The notes beneath the pieces are model-generated. The model was given only the letters and a program-made list of their open reading frames with translations, had not been told where the DNA came from and made no database searches. The position numbers and the translations under genes are program-made. A stretch of 64,000 nt of DNA from Idiomarina aquatica (GTDB lineage Bacteria > Pseudomonadota > Gammaproteobacteria > Enterobacterales > Alteromonadaceae): positions 62,001-126,000 of the forward strand of contig NZ_PIPS01000003.1 in assembly GCF_003987185.1 (NCBI RefSeq), given 5' to 3'. Numbering within the stretch: the stretch's first letter is position 1; each line of letters begins with the position of its first letter. Shown in pieces: positions 29,747 to 38,541 of this stretch.

Positions 29747-31732
29747 ATGAAAATAGAGAAGATAAAGCTACAAAATTTTCGTTGTTTCGGGCATGAGGTG
29801 GTCGAGCTAAATTTCGAGGAAGAACTGACAATACTTGTCGGCGGAAACGGCTCCGGAAAGACGGCAGTGCTGCAAGCTGTGTCCCGGTTGTTTGGTACAT
29901 CATCAGCGCAGCGGTCGGTACAGCGTCGGGATTTTCATATACCTATTGACCGGCAGGAGCTCCAGTCTGGCGATAGTCTGTTTGTCGAAGCAGTACTTGC
30001 CTTCCCTGAACTGGAAGAGCAAGACGCTTCTCCTCTTGATGCCGTTCCGGAGTTCTTTAATCAGATGGCGGCTTCCGGTGAGGGAGAGCCCCTTAAGGCC
30101 CGGATACGACTACAAGCAACATGGACGGATGACGGTACGCCGGAAGGAGCAATTGAGGAGGATATACGCTGGATAAGAACCCTAGATGATAATTTTGAAT
30201 GGGATGACTGTTCCAGGGTTCAGGCTGTAGAGCGCTCTTCGATCCAGTTTATCTATTTACCAGCCAACCGTGATGCGACGACGCAGGTGACCGCACTTCT
30301 TAAGGGGCGGTTATGGCAGGCTGCTAAATGGTCGCCGGTATTCAGGGATGCAAGTTTTGATAATGCGGATCAGATCCAGAGCCGCTTCGAGGCGGAAGAA
30401 CCGTCGAAGGTTCTGCTGACGCGTCTTTCAAAGCGGTGGCAACAGGTCCATGAAGCTGATACAGACAGTCAGCCGCGTTTAAGGCTCATCGAAAATCGTT
30501 TTGAGGAGCTTGTTCGTAAGGCCGAATTTACCTTTGCGCCTGATGAAGAAGGGCAGGAGCGTCGGTTGTCCGAACTGAGTGATGGGCAGCGTTCTCTGTT
30601 TCATATTGCCCTTACAGCGGCAACGCTCGAAACCGAGCGGGAAGCTTTTTCTTTGCCTGCTGATGACAGCTCATTTGAACAGGATAAGTTACGCCGTGTT
30701 CACCTAACGATTCTTGCCATCGAAGAGCCTGAAAATAGCCTTTCACCGTTCTTTTTGTCTCGTATTATCAGGCAAGCGAGGGATATAGGCGCACTGCCTT
30801 CCGCGCAGGTTCTGCTATCTAGCCATTCACCGGCGATTCTGAGCCGAATAGAGCCGAATGAAGTGAGATATCATCGTATGGATCGAGGCGCCCGATGCTC
30901 ATCGATCCGCGAGCTGACATTACCGGAGGATGGTACTGAGGCAAGTGTATATGTAAGGCTGGCAGTAAAAGCATATCCTGAACTCTATTTTGCGCGATTT
31001 GTAATCCTGGGTGAGGGGGATTCAGAGCGCGTCGTCATTCCGAAAATTGCGGAAGATATGGGGGTTCCACTTGACCCGTCATTTGTTCCTGTCGTCCCGT
31101 TAGGAGGACGGTTTGTAGCGCATTTCTGGCGGTTGCTTAGTGATCTTGAGATTCCACATGCCACATTGCTAGATCTTGATCTGGGGCGTAGGCATGGTGG
31201 GGCGAATACCATGAGAAGCTGCTTGGAGAACCTGGCCGCTATTGGGAATGACTTTCGAAATAACACTCAATATTTGCTTGGCAATGTCGATCCTGATGAA
31301 GCCGATCAGCTCACAGACCAAAACCTTCTTGGCGGCGATATACAAACAAACTGGCTTCAAGCTTTCCGTGAGGAAGGTGTTTTCTTCTCCTATCCTATCG
31401 ATCTCGATTTTGCCATGCTACGCGCATTTCCGCAGGCATATCAGGTGCCTAACCCCGGTGGGCGCGGCCCGATGGGGACTGAAGAGGCAATTCAGGCTAG
31501 GAAGCGCACCACCCTGAAAACAGGTGGCAGTCCCGCTTTATACACTCATCATTATGATGACGCTTTTAAATGGTACCCGTATCTGTTCCTGAACAGCAGC
31601 AAGCCCGAGACTCACCTATCGGCCTTTTCCCGTATTCCAGACGGCGATATTGCTAGGTTAGCACCTCATGAGCTGAGGACGCTCATTGAGCATGTAAAAC
31701 AGAAGCTTGAGCTGCCGGGAGAGGATGCATGA
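29747..31732 (+). CDS. OLD-family ATPase/TOPRIM nuclease (GajA-like)
   Basis: 661-residue overcoming-lysogenization-defect nuclease, class 2, the A subunit architecture of Gabija anti-phage systems. ABC-ATPase part: Walker A GGNGSGKT at about residues 33-40, signature region LSDGQRSL near 281, Walker B AIEEPENSLSP near 325. TOPRIM part: LGEGDSERVVIPK (catalytic Glu near 423) and the DxD-type LDLDLG near 475. The founding GajA from Bacillus cereus is about 580 residues, so this one is longer. It overlaps the helicase start (ATGA), forming the Gabija gene pair. GC content is higher than in the neighbouring island genes. Confidence 0.85.
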   Translation: MKIEKIKLQNFRCFGHEVVELNFEEELTILVGGNGSGKTAVLQAVSRLFGTSSAQRSVQRRDFHIPIDRQELQSGDSLFVEAVLAFPELEEQDASPLDAVPEFFNQMAASGEGEPLKARIRLQATWTDDGTPEGAIEEDIRWIRTLDDNFEWDDCSRVQAVERSSIQFIYLPANRDATTQVTALLKGRLWQAAKWSPVFRDASFDNADQIQSRFEAEEPSKVLLTRLSKRWQQVHEADTDSQPRLRLIENRFEELVRKAEFTFAPDEEGQERRLSELSDGQRSLFHIALTAATLETEREAFSLPADDSSFEQDKLRRVHLTILAIEEPENSLSPFFLSRIIRQARDIGALPSAQVLLSSHSPAILSRIEPNEVRYHRMDRGARCSSIRELTLPEDGTEASVYVRLAVKAYPELYFARFVILGEGDSERVVIPKIAEDMGVPLDPSFVPVVPLGGRFVAHFWRLLSDLEIPHATLLDLDLGRRHGGANTMRSCLENLAAIGNDFRNNTQYLLGNVDPDEADQLTDQNLLGGDIQTNWLQAFREEGVFFSYPIDLDFAMLRAFPQAYQVPNPGGRGPMGTEEAIQARKRTTLKTGGSPALYTHHYDDAFKWYPYLFLNSSKPETHLSAFSRIPDGDIARLAPHELRTLIEHVKQKLELPGEDA

Positions 31733-33594
31733 CTCGCGTACGCAAGGATGATTGGGTACCTCAGGGAGTTGGTGGCCTTGAAAACAGAGCATGGGAAGCC
31801 TTACGTGAAACCGAAAGCAGCGTCCTCGTGACTGCTGGTGCCGGTGCCGGAAAAACAGAGTTCCTGGCACAAAAGGCTACCTATCTTCTGCAGACAGGTA
31901 TTTGTCCGGCCCCCAAACGCATTTTGGCCATCAGTTTTAAAAAGGATGCCGCCCGAAACCTTGCTGAGAGGGTTGCAAAACGTTGCCCGAGGGATCAAGC
32001 GCGTCGCTTTGATTCAATGACTTTTGATGCCTTTACCAAGGGGCTTCTGGACCGATTCCGTTCTGCTTTACCAGAGCCGTTCAATGCACCCGGTTTGTAT
32101 CAGATCGTTAATCCGTTTCGTAGGGATTATGAGGATTTTATTAAGCGTCATGGTTATTATGGAGTGAGTGCTCAACAGCTTGAGAGAAGACTGCTTCTGA
32201 CAGACCTGCCAATTGACTTGTCAAATGGATCTGAAGTAAATCGTGCGTTAGCAGATTACTGGCATGAACAATTTTTCGGAGGAGAGGAGATATCTTTGTC
32301 CTTCCCGATGATAAACAGGCTTGTAAAACTGCTGCTGCAGGAAAACTCATATATCCGTCGGGCCTTACAAGCGACATATCCCATCGTTTTTCTTGATGAA
32401 TACCAAGATACCACCTATGCCCAGTTCGACATGCTGCTAACTGCGTTCAATGGTAGCGATGCTCTTTTCACAGCAGTCGGCGATGATAAGCAGCGCATCA
32501 TGGGATGGGCGGGAGCCATGGATGACGCCTTTGACCAGTTTGAAAACGACTTTGCTGCCAGACGCATAACACTGCTTTCTAACTGGCGCTCACATGTGGA
32601 TCTGGTTTGTATTCAGCACGAGATTGCCCGCCGGATAGACGATAATGTGGAAGAAGCGCAGGCACAAGGGACCCGTGAAATCGAAGGTGAGGTTTCTGCT
32701 ATCTGGCAATTCCGGAGCGCAGATGACGAGAACAATTATCTGGCTGAATGGGTGAGCCGTGAGGTTCAGTCAGGGCGTGTTGCACCACATGATGTAGCGA
32801 TTCTGATCAGAATGCGGGCAGATCAGGTTGAGGGTGAAATATCCCCTGCTTTTGCTCAACGAGGTCTCAGAATCAGAAATGCGGCCCGGTCAGTCGGTGA
32901 AATTCAGATACAGGATCTGCTTGGTGAAGAGCTGACCGGCATATTCGTTCCTTTGCTCCGCCTGGGAGCGACGAGCCGAAGCCCGGAAAACTGGGAGCAG
33001 GCCCAGCAGAACTATCTGTTTCTGGAGGCTGCCGATCCGGATAACGATCTCACGCAGGAGCGATTGCTGGTTAAGCTTGAAGCATTCGTCCGTCAATTAA
33101 GAGCAGAGCTAGCGCATCGCCAGCCTGGTCCGGATTCGGCGGAAGAGATTGCAGAGATGCTTCTTGAATTTGTCGGAACCCCTACGCTTCGGCAATCCTT
33201 TCCCGCTTACCAGCGTGCAAGGGATTTTGAGAGGGTGTGGAATGGATTCGTCACTCTCCTGAAAGAGTGCGCAGAACATAGCAGCAACTGGACGGAGGCG
33301 CTGGATGAGTTCGAAGGTATTGGCCAGGTAGCTCTGATGACCGTCCATAAAAGCAAAGGTCTTGAGTTCCACACGATGATATTTTACGGGCTCGACAATC
33401 AGACTTGGTGGAGCCTTACGCCGCAACAGGGTGAAGAGCTAAACACCTTTTTTGTTGCCTTTACCAGAGCAAAGCAGCGAGCGTTTTTCTCCCAATGCGT
33501 TGAGCGAGGGCATGCTATTGGCTGGATACAGCAATTATTGGCCCCGGCGGGAGTCGAAACCATAGATGGTACGACTATATTGGGTGCTGCGTGA
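31729..33594 (+). CDS. UvrD/Rep-like SF1 helicase (GajB-like)
   Basis: 621-residue superfamily 1A helicase, the usual second gene of Gabija. All motifs appear intact: Walker A TAGAGAGKTEF near residue 36, motif II LDEYQDTTYA near 222, motif III VGDDKQRIMGWAGA near 248, motif V MTVHKSKGLEF near 537, motif VI VAFTRAKQRAFF near 575. In Gabija, GajB hydrolyses ATP and assembles with GajA, which nicks or cuts DNA when nucleotides are depleted during infection. The 4-base overlap with the upstream gene implies translational coupling. It is longer than the founding GajB of about 490 residues. Confidence 0.85.
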   Translation: MTRVRKDDWVPQGVGGLENRAWEALRETESSVLVTAGAGAGKTEFLAQKATYLLQTGICPAPKRILAISFKKDAARNLAERVAKRCPRDQARRFDSMTFDAFTKGLLDRFRSALPEPFNAPGLYQIVNPFRRDYEDFIKRHGYYGVSAQQLERRLLLTDLPIDLSNGSEVNRALADYWHEQFFGGEEISLSFPMINRLVKLLLQENSYIRRALQATYPIVFLDEYQDTTYAQFDMLLTAFNGSDALFTAVGDDKQRIMGWAGAMDDAFDQFENDFAARRITLLSNWRSHVDLVCIQHEIARRIDDNVEEAQAQGTREIEGEVSAIWQFRSADDENNYLAEWVSREVQSGRVAPHDVAILIRMRADQVEGEISPAFAQRGLRIRNAARSVGEIQIQDLLGEELTGIFVPLLRLGATSRSPENWEQAQQNYLFLEAADPDNDLTQERLLVKLEAFVRQLRAELAHRQPGPDSAEEIAEMLLEFVGTPTLRQSFPAYQRARDFERVWNGFVTLLKECAEHSSNWTEALDEFEGIGQVALMTVHKSKGLEFHTMIFYGLDNQTWWSLTPQQGEELNTFFVAFTRAKQRAFFSQCVERGHAIGWIQQLLAPAGVETIDGTTILGAA

Positions 33595-33603
33595 GCATGG
33601 TTA

Positions 33604-34310
33604 AGGTAATGCTGATCAAATCGAACCAGTATGGAGCATACCCGCTAGTGTTGATCGCGCTAATTTAGCTCTGTTTGATTTATTGAAGGATGAGCAAGAT
33701 TATGAGCAATGGCTAGAGAGCGGCATGCTGGCAAGTAGTGGTAGTGTGATGCGCCTGGGGCAAAGGCATGACCAGCTGCAGCGTGGTTTGTATCTTACGG
33801 AGCACCGTCGCTGTTTTAACGAGATCGTAAGTTATTGTAATGATTAGATGTATCAAGGTGTGCTTGAACCTCTCCGTGGCAATGCTAAGAGCAAAGTCCC
33901 CTGGGGCAGCATGGCCCTGCAAACTGTTTACTCCCAGTCGTTTGGTGGCAGTCGAGGCAACCCTGGGGAGGCAGAATCGATTGCTCAGTGGCTACTGGGA
34001 GAACATCAAGCTCTGCTCGCTTATGCAAGGCAACAAGATAAAGAATATCAAACAGTGGACGATGCAGAATTCCTTCGCAGAGCTGTCGGAATTGTAACAT
34101 CTTTTAGCAAACAAGACGGGTTAATCCGTACTGAGCTAAGTAAAGTAGGCATTGAGGGGCTCACCGTAGGTACACCGTGCATAGCTTGCAAGGAGATGAG
34201 CGTTTAATCATACTGTTCTCAAGTGTATATGGCGAAAACAATAAAGACAGCGGCAAATTCTATGATTCTGGTCCCAATATGCTAAATGTGGCAGTTTCCC
34301 CATCTGGATA
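33604..34310 (+). pseudogene. Decayed SF1 (Upf1/Dna2-like) helicase C-terminal region
   Basis: In one frame 33604-33838 reads EPVWSIPASVDRANLALF and LTEHRRCFNEIVSYCND, then a TAG, then continues MYQGVLEPLRG and LQTVYSQSFGGSRGNPGEAE and [16 protein letters not shown] two-base insertion at about 34173 shifts the frame to [17 protein letters not shown] and NMLNVAVS. These are motifs IV-VI of AAA_12/AAA_30-type helicases. The N-terminal ATPase half and the very C terminus are missing. It is probably the relic of another defence or mobile-element gene. Confidence 0.75.
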
Positions 34311-34488
34311 GTTAAGGCAGCGCCTTGTCGTGACAGAAGAAATTATTGGATCAGAAACAGTCAGCTAGTCGCGGTAATCTTGATACATAATAAGATTTAG
34401 TTACCCGCCACCTTGAGTGGCGGACACCGTTGTGTTGATGTTAATAGAACAACGGCAAGCGGCGAGAGTATTAAAGGGAGATAAATTC

Positions 34489-34785
34489 ATGTTTTGGATT
34501 GAAATGGAAAAGCCAGAGGGCACAAGAATGCCAAAATGGCAAAGGTCTGCTGCAATATCTGATGAAGGTATTGTATTTGTGCCGGCGGCGATAGCTGGTA
34601 ACGAGCAGGAGGTTTTTTTATGTGCAAATTTCGATGGAACTCCCATAACTAACTACCTTAAACATTTGTTTGTTCCAGCAAAGTGGCTATCGAAAGAGTT
34701 TCCAGAGACAAAAGAAGTATGCGATATAATATCGTCAAAGGTCAAAGAGATACACGCCTCGAGTGGTGAAAGCGATGTGAACTAA
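34489..34785 (+). CDS. Small hypothetical protein
   Basis: 98 residues from the ATG at 34489, chosen because GGGAG lies 8 bases upstream; an in-frame ATG at 34417 lacks one. Sequence shows a beta-rich first half (MFWIEMEKPEG, AAISDEGIVFVPA) and a helical end. No family was recognised. It lies in the AT-rich part of the island after the helicase relic. Confidence 0.45.
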   Translation: MFWIEMEKPEGTRMPKWQRSAAISDEGIVFVPAAIAGNEQEVFLCANFDGTPITNYLKHLFVPAKWLSKEFPETKEVCDIISSKVKEIHASSGESDVN

Positions 34786-34847
34786 TGGAGCAACCCTGTC
34801 TGCGTCAGTAGTAGGTACTTTTCAGACTAGTCGAATTATTGTAGTAC

Positions 34848-35156
34848 TCAGCACTCTCGAGCAGGATCATTTTCAGGTGTGTGATCTCTACTTGAGCATG
34901 CAGTTTTCAACGCAACCAGGGTGCAGGTAAAACTGACAGAGAGTGACAAGTTCATGGATTTAGCAAAGTTAACTCCGCTGGCAAATATAATTACTCTCGC
35001 AGTAGCAAGGTACAAAGCATACTCTCTGCTAAAGAGCCCAGTAAATAAAGCGTTAACTAAGGTCAAGAGTCCTAGAATATAGAGTTTCTCAGAGGCACTA
35101 ATGTTGTCTCTAAGTTTTCTGAGCATTTTAGCTCTTCGCAAAAGTACTGTTCGCAT
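34848..35156 (-). CDS. Small hypothetical membrane protein
   Basis: 102 residues with a basic N terminus, a hydrophobic helix (YILGLLTLVNALFTGLF, about 26-42) and a second weaker one (ARVIIFASGVNFA, about 52-64). A strong GAGGTG ribosome-binding site 7 bases before the ATG supports real translation. No family was recognised. Confidence 0.45.
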   Translation of the reverse strand: MRTVLLRRAKMLRKLRDNISASEKLYILGLLTLVNALFTGLFSREYALYLATARVIIFASGVNFAKSMNLSLSVSFTCTLVALKTACSSRDHTPENDPAREC

Positions 35157-35235
35157 TTAATTTCACCTCAGATATACTGTTTTTATATACAGTTCTCGGT
35201 GACAGCTTACAGTTCAACTTATTAAATGTGTATAT

Positions 35236-35276
35236 TTCTACAGCTTTTACTCGGTTTCGTTACTGAGCAAAAGCTG
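35236..35276. terminator. Hairpin between the integrase relic and the small membrane gene
   Basis: ACAGCTTTT pairs with AAAAGCTGT, extended inward by CTCGGT/ACTGAG with one mismatch and one wobble, around a TTTCGTT loop. It lies just after the 3' end of the minus-strand integrase fragment and may have terminated it. Confidence 0.45.
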
Positions 35277-35310
35277 TAATGTTTCTTAAAATCTGCCTGC
35301 AGCCTCTCGG

Positions 35311-35635
35311 TTAAGGTTTAGACAGCAAGCCCAATAGAAACGTCTCCCAGCGCTGCAAAACCTCCAGCTTACGGTCAAAGTAATCATAGCGGTTGTAATG
35401 CTTGTTTGATACGTCATTCAAGGCATGGTTGTGAAGCCGGTTGAGCTCCACTTCGTTTCCGATTCTGTGTTTAATCATTAAGGTTTTGCAGGCTCTACGA
35501 ATGTCCCGTGGCACGAACTTGGGTATGCCTGTGCGTTTGCAGTAACGACTCAACACTTGAGCAACTGAACTTGTGGGCATGGGCTCGTTCAGGTTTTTGC
35601 GTTTAGGGATCAGAATCGGTGATTCATGCATGTTT
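35311..35635 (-). pseudogene. Tyrosine integrase C-terminal fragment
   Basis: About 105 residues of catalytic domain: PRDIRRACKTLM (box II Arg; the preceding His is Arg here), LHNHALNDVSNKHY with conserved His and YNRYDY with the nucleophile Tyr region, then a helical tail ending in WETFLLGLL. The frame is cut at its N-terminal side where the IS21-type left end begins (about 35630), so the first residues of the open frame are IS sequence. This was probably the integrase of the island. It lies 3 kb from the right attachment repeat rather than directly next to it. Confidence 0.75.
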
Positions 35636-35770
35636 CGGATGAATCCGAACACTCATTTCGGTTCAATCCGATCATCTGTTTCGGTTTTATCCGATCACTT
35701 TTAGCCTTTTTCCGAAATCACTGTTCGGATTGCCGAAATCGGTGATCGGAATGCCGAAATACCGTTCTTT
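35630..35770 (+). repeat. IS21-type left end with multiple transposase-binding repeats
   Basis: Begins with TGTTTCGGATGAATCCGAAC. Two 23-bp tandem copies of TTTCGGTT(C/T)(A/T)ATCCGATCA start at 35656 and 35679, and inverted versions (TGATCGGAATGCCGAAAT; GTTCGGATTGCCGAAATC) lie at about 35722-35760. Multiple 20-bp-scale terminal repeats upstream of istA are a hallmark of the IS21 family. Confidence 0.75.
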
Positions 35771-35830
35771 TTCTAACTAAATCAACTGGTAAGCTCGACT
35801 CAACGCAACAGCATTGAGGAATGGCTGACC

Positions 35831-36310
35831 ATGGCTAGAAAGAGAACCCAAATGAGTAAGATAAAAGACATCCTGAGACTTCGGTTTGATGCCGGACTCA
35901 GTTTGAGAGACATCAGTAAATGCTTATCTGTCGGCCCCGCCACCGTTAGCGAGATTTTATCGCGCTTTGCTGCCAGTGAACTCACTTGGCCGTTGCCTGA
36001 CGAGTGCAGTGACACTGAACTTGAAGAGGCTGTTTATAAAGGCAGGAATGTGTCCCGCACCAAACGGCAGCCTGACTTTTATGAAGTGCATCAAGAGCTC
36101 AAGCGTAAAGGGATGACAAAGCTGCTGTTGTGGCGCGAGTACCGCGAAAAGGACTCTGCCACTGCCTATGGTTACACGCAGTTCTGTGAGCACTATCGCA
36201 GTTGGCGCAAGACTCAAAAGCGCAGCATGCTGACACACAGGGCCCATAAGTTACAAATTAGACGTTTTGCCGCAGCCGGGGCTATAGGAGACGGTCAACA
36301 ATTAAGGTGA
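35831..36310 (+). pseudogene. IS21-family IstA transposase, N-terminal fragment
   Basis: About 135 residues match IstA: a helix-turn-helix region (LRLRFDAGLSLRDISKCLSV), FYEVHQELKRKGMTKLLLW and YGYTQFCEHYRSW. Normal IstA is about 500 residues; here homology is lost near KTQKRSMLTHRAHK, before the DDE catalytic domain. istB and the right end are also missing. The frame then runs on into unrelated sequence to a stop at 36308. Confidence 0.8.
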
Positions 36311-36763
36311 AATGATTGATAATCAGGGCTATAGGTGTGGAACGCCTAAAAAATGAACTTTTAAAGGCGAAAATATTATATAGGGAACCATCAGTCGGCC
36401 AGCCCATACCTGAAAAGGTTTGCGCGCAAATATATGATTTTGCAACTTATATTTCTTGCAAATTTCACTTAAATTGACTTGATCATGTAGCCCCTAACTT
36501 CTAGCATACTGGTAGATAAAGGCATACAACATATAGTGCTTTTTAGGGGGTTAAAGAGGTTTTTGCCACAATATATTGTGGTGGCACCCAAAGTGAACTA
36601 AATGAAATTTGGTAGTTGATAATGCGCCAACACTATCAACTACCAGAGGTTAGGTTCTAGGAGGCCTAACCCTTGAACCGCTTTTTCAATGCATAGCTAG
36701 TCTAGATACTAAGTTAATCAGGTTCAAGAAAAATTCTCTCCTAGTAAGGAGGTGTTATGGTTA
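36311..36763. other. AT-rich intergenic region with three strong hairpins
   Basis: No coding sequence seen. Contains the palindrome CCACAATATATTGTGG (36566-36581), the stem GGTAGTTGATA/TATCAACTACC (36611-36621 with 36634-36644) and the stem GGTTAGG/CCTAACC (36648-36654 with 36665-36671). They precede the 45-residue ORF and could be a structured leader or small RNA. Confidence 0.5.
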
Positions 36764-36901
36764 ATGTCGAAGAAAATTAAAGTACCTGAAGGCGCTAAAT
36801 TGGTTTTTAGAGCGACCAGGGTTTGCCCAAAAACTGGCAAAACTCTACATGCTAAAAACTACGGGCTTAAGGCTTGGCCAATTCTTATCCAAGATAAATA
36901 A
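36764..36901 (+). CDS. 45-residue basic microprotein
   Basis: Reads MSKKIKVPEGAKLVFRATRV followed by CPKTGKTLHAKNYGLKAWPI and a short end. The AAGGAGG at 36746-36752 lies 11 bases upstream and also serves an overlapping 7-codon frame (ATG at 36757) that stops inside this gene, which hints at translational coupling. I recall short proteins with a CPKTG...KAWPI pattern in other gammaproteobacteria but assign no function. A textbook terminator follows 15 bases after the stop, making this a self-contained expression unit. Confidence 0.65.
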   Translation: MSKKIKVPEGAKLVFRATRVCPKTGKTLHAKNYGLKAWPILIQDK

Positions 36902-36914
36902 GCGCTAGATAAAA

Positions 36915-36945
36915 GCAATAGCCGGCTTGCGCCGGCTATTTTTGC
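36915..36945 (+). terminator. Rho-independent terminator after the 45-residue gene
   Basis: Perfect 10-bp stem AATAGCCGGC (36917-36926) with GCCGGCTATT (36931-36940), loop TTGC, then TTT. Confidence 0.9.
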
Positions 36946-37146
36946 TTCATTTCGGTTACGAAAGGCCTGAACTCAATCCCGATAATACACTTCCAGTCAT
37001 ATCCTCATAGAATACTCTTCCAAAATATCGATGGGAATTCACAAATTAATCGTGTTGTAGTGGCAAACTAAATTTGGCCACCTAATTAGAGGTCTATCAT
37101 GCACCAAGAGACAACTAGGCTGACATAGTGGGGGGTTAAGGCTTGG

Positions 37147-37265
37147 TATGTCGATGATATCGACCTAAAAATAACTTGTGTCGAAAAAACAAGAAAAAAT
37201 CGACACGTTAAATTGATATGTCGATCGGAACGACATAAACTGAACTCATCGTTTCTTTATGTCGA
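37147..37265. promoter_or_regulatory. Repeated TATGTCG operator-like sites upstream of fic
   Basis: Two 21-bp sites share the layout TATGTCG-N7-CGACATA: 37147-37167 (right arm CGACCTA, one mismatch) and 37217-37237 (perfect). A further half site TATGTCG is at 37259-37265, 20 bases before the Fic start, and GTGTCG (37178) with CGACAC (37201) form another inverted pair. Such spacing suggests a dimeric repressor; no regulator gene is adjacent. Confidence 0.6.
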
Positions 37266-37285
37266 TTTAGACTGGAAATTTAAGC

Positions 37286-38389
37286 ATGACTTGGCAAGCA
37301 GAGCAACCGTACAACCAATTACCGACATTACCACCCAACCTAGAGGTCATAGAAACTAGGGCTGTGCTGAAGGCCTGTATTTCTGCACGTGCTGCTGTAG
37401 CGGAATTAAAAAAGGCTGGAGAGCTTATTCCCAACCAAAGCATGTTAATTAACCTGCTGCCTTTGCTTGAAGCAAAAGATAGTTCAGAGATTGAAAATAT
37501 TGTTACCACGACCGATAAGCTTTTTCAGTATGCGCAAGGGGGTAAAGGTGCTGATCATGCAACCAAGGAAGCATTACGTTACCGAACCGCGTTATACCAG
37601 GGCTTTATACAACTTGAGAAAAAGCCGCTATGCACAGCGACGGCTATTGAGGTATGCAGTACCTTAAAGCACTCTGAAATGGATATTCGTAAAGTACCGG
37701 GGACTTTTATAGGGAACCAAACGACTGGCGAAATTATCTATACGCCGCCAACCGGAGAAGATGTGATTCGCGACTTGTTAACCAACTGGGAGCGATTCCT
37801 TCATAATGACGACGATCTGGATCCACTGATAAAGATGGCGATTAGCCATTATCAATTTGAAGCTATACACCCTTTCTATGACGGGAATGGCAGAACAGGT
37901 CGTATTTTAAACGTTTTATACCTTATTGAATCGGGTCTTCTAACACTGCCTATTTTGTATTTGAGTCGCTTCATCGTTCATAATAAGCAAGACTATTATC
38001 GCCTCTTGAACCAAGTCACTAAAGATCAGAACTGGGAAGAGTGGTTGTTATTTATGCTAAAAGGTGTCGAGCAAACCGCAATATGGACCTGTGAAAAAAT
38101 CACAGCGATTAGAACGCTCATGGAAAGTACAACCGATTATGTAAAGGCTCAGCTACCAAAAATATACAGCTACGAGCTTGTTCAGCTTATTTTTGAACAG
38201 CCTTATTGCCGTATTAGCAATCTGGTTGAGCGTGATATTGCAAAACGTCAGACCGCTTCAACCTATTTAAAGCAGTTAGCCGATATTGGCGTGCTGCAAG
38301 AGGTCGATTCAGGAAAGGAAAAATTATTTGTGCATCCGCGATTGATGACGCTAATGACAAAAGACAGTAATAGTATTAAACCTTTTTGA
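37286..38389 (+). CDS. Fic family protein (class II, self-inhibited AMP-transferase type)
   Basis: 367 residues. Fic_N-type N-terminal region with the inhibitory motif SSEIEN (about residues 68-73), matching (S/T)xxxE(G/N) of class II Fic proteins, where the Glu blocks ATP gamma-phosphate binding. The Fic core carries the full catalytic motif [12 protein letters not shown] at about residues 194-205. The C-terminal 100 residues include a winged-helix-like segment ([20 protein letters not shown]). Likely AMPylates a host protein or itself, possibly binding its own promoter through the C-terminal domain. No FicA-type antitoxin is adjacent. Confidence 0.85.
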   Translation: MTWQAEQPYNQLPTLPPNLEVIETRAVLKACISARAAVAELKKAGELIPNQSMLINLLPLLEAKDSSEIENIVTTTDKLFQYAQGGKGADHATKEALRYRTALYQGFIQLEKKPLCTATAIEVCSTLKHSEMDIRKVPGTFIGNQTTGEIIYTPPTGEDVIRDLLTNWERFLHNDDDLDPLIKMAISHYQFEAIHPFYDGNGRTGRILNVLYLIESGLLTLPILYLSRFIVHNKQDYYRLLNQVTKDQNWEEWLLFMLKGVEQTAIWTCEKITAIRTLMESTTDYVKAQLPKIYSYELVQLIFEQPYCRISNLVERDIAKRQTASTYLKQLADIGVLQEVDSGKEKLFVHPRLMTLMTKDSNSIKPF

Positions 38390-38541
38390 AGCAAACTAAT
38401 CTCAAGCGGTAGTTACAGCGGAAGTTAAGATCAAAATCGTCAAAACCGGTGTCGGATCAAAAACATCGATAAAATACATAACTACATGAAAAAATGAGAG
38501 TTTTTAACCGAAACTAAATGTTAAAAAACTCACCAATGCAG

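Noticed and set aside
35656-35760. CRISPR array
   Set aside because: Only a few 23-bp units with variable and inverted copies and no spacers; explained as IS21 terminal repeats.
37286-38389. Fic-type toxin-antitoxin pair
   Set aside because: The Fic protein carries its own inhibitory motif and no small antitoxin gene precedes it.
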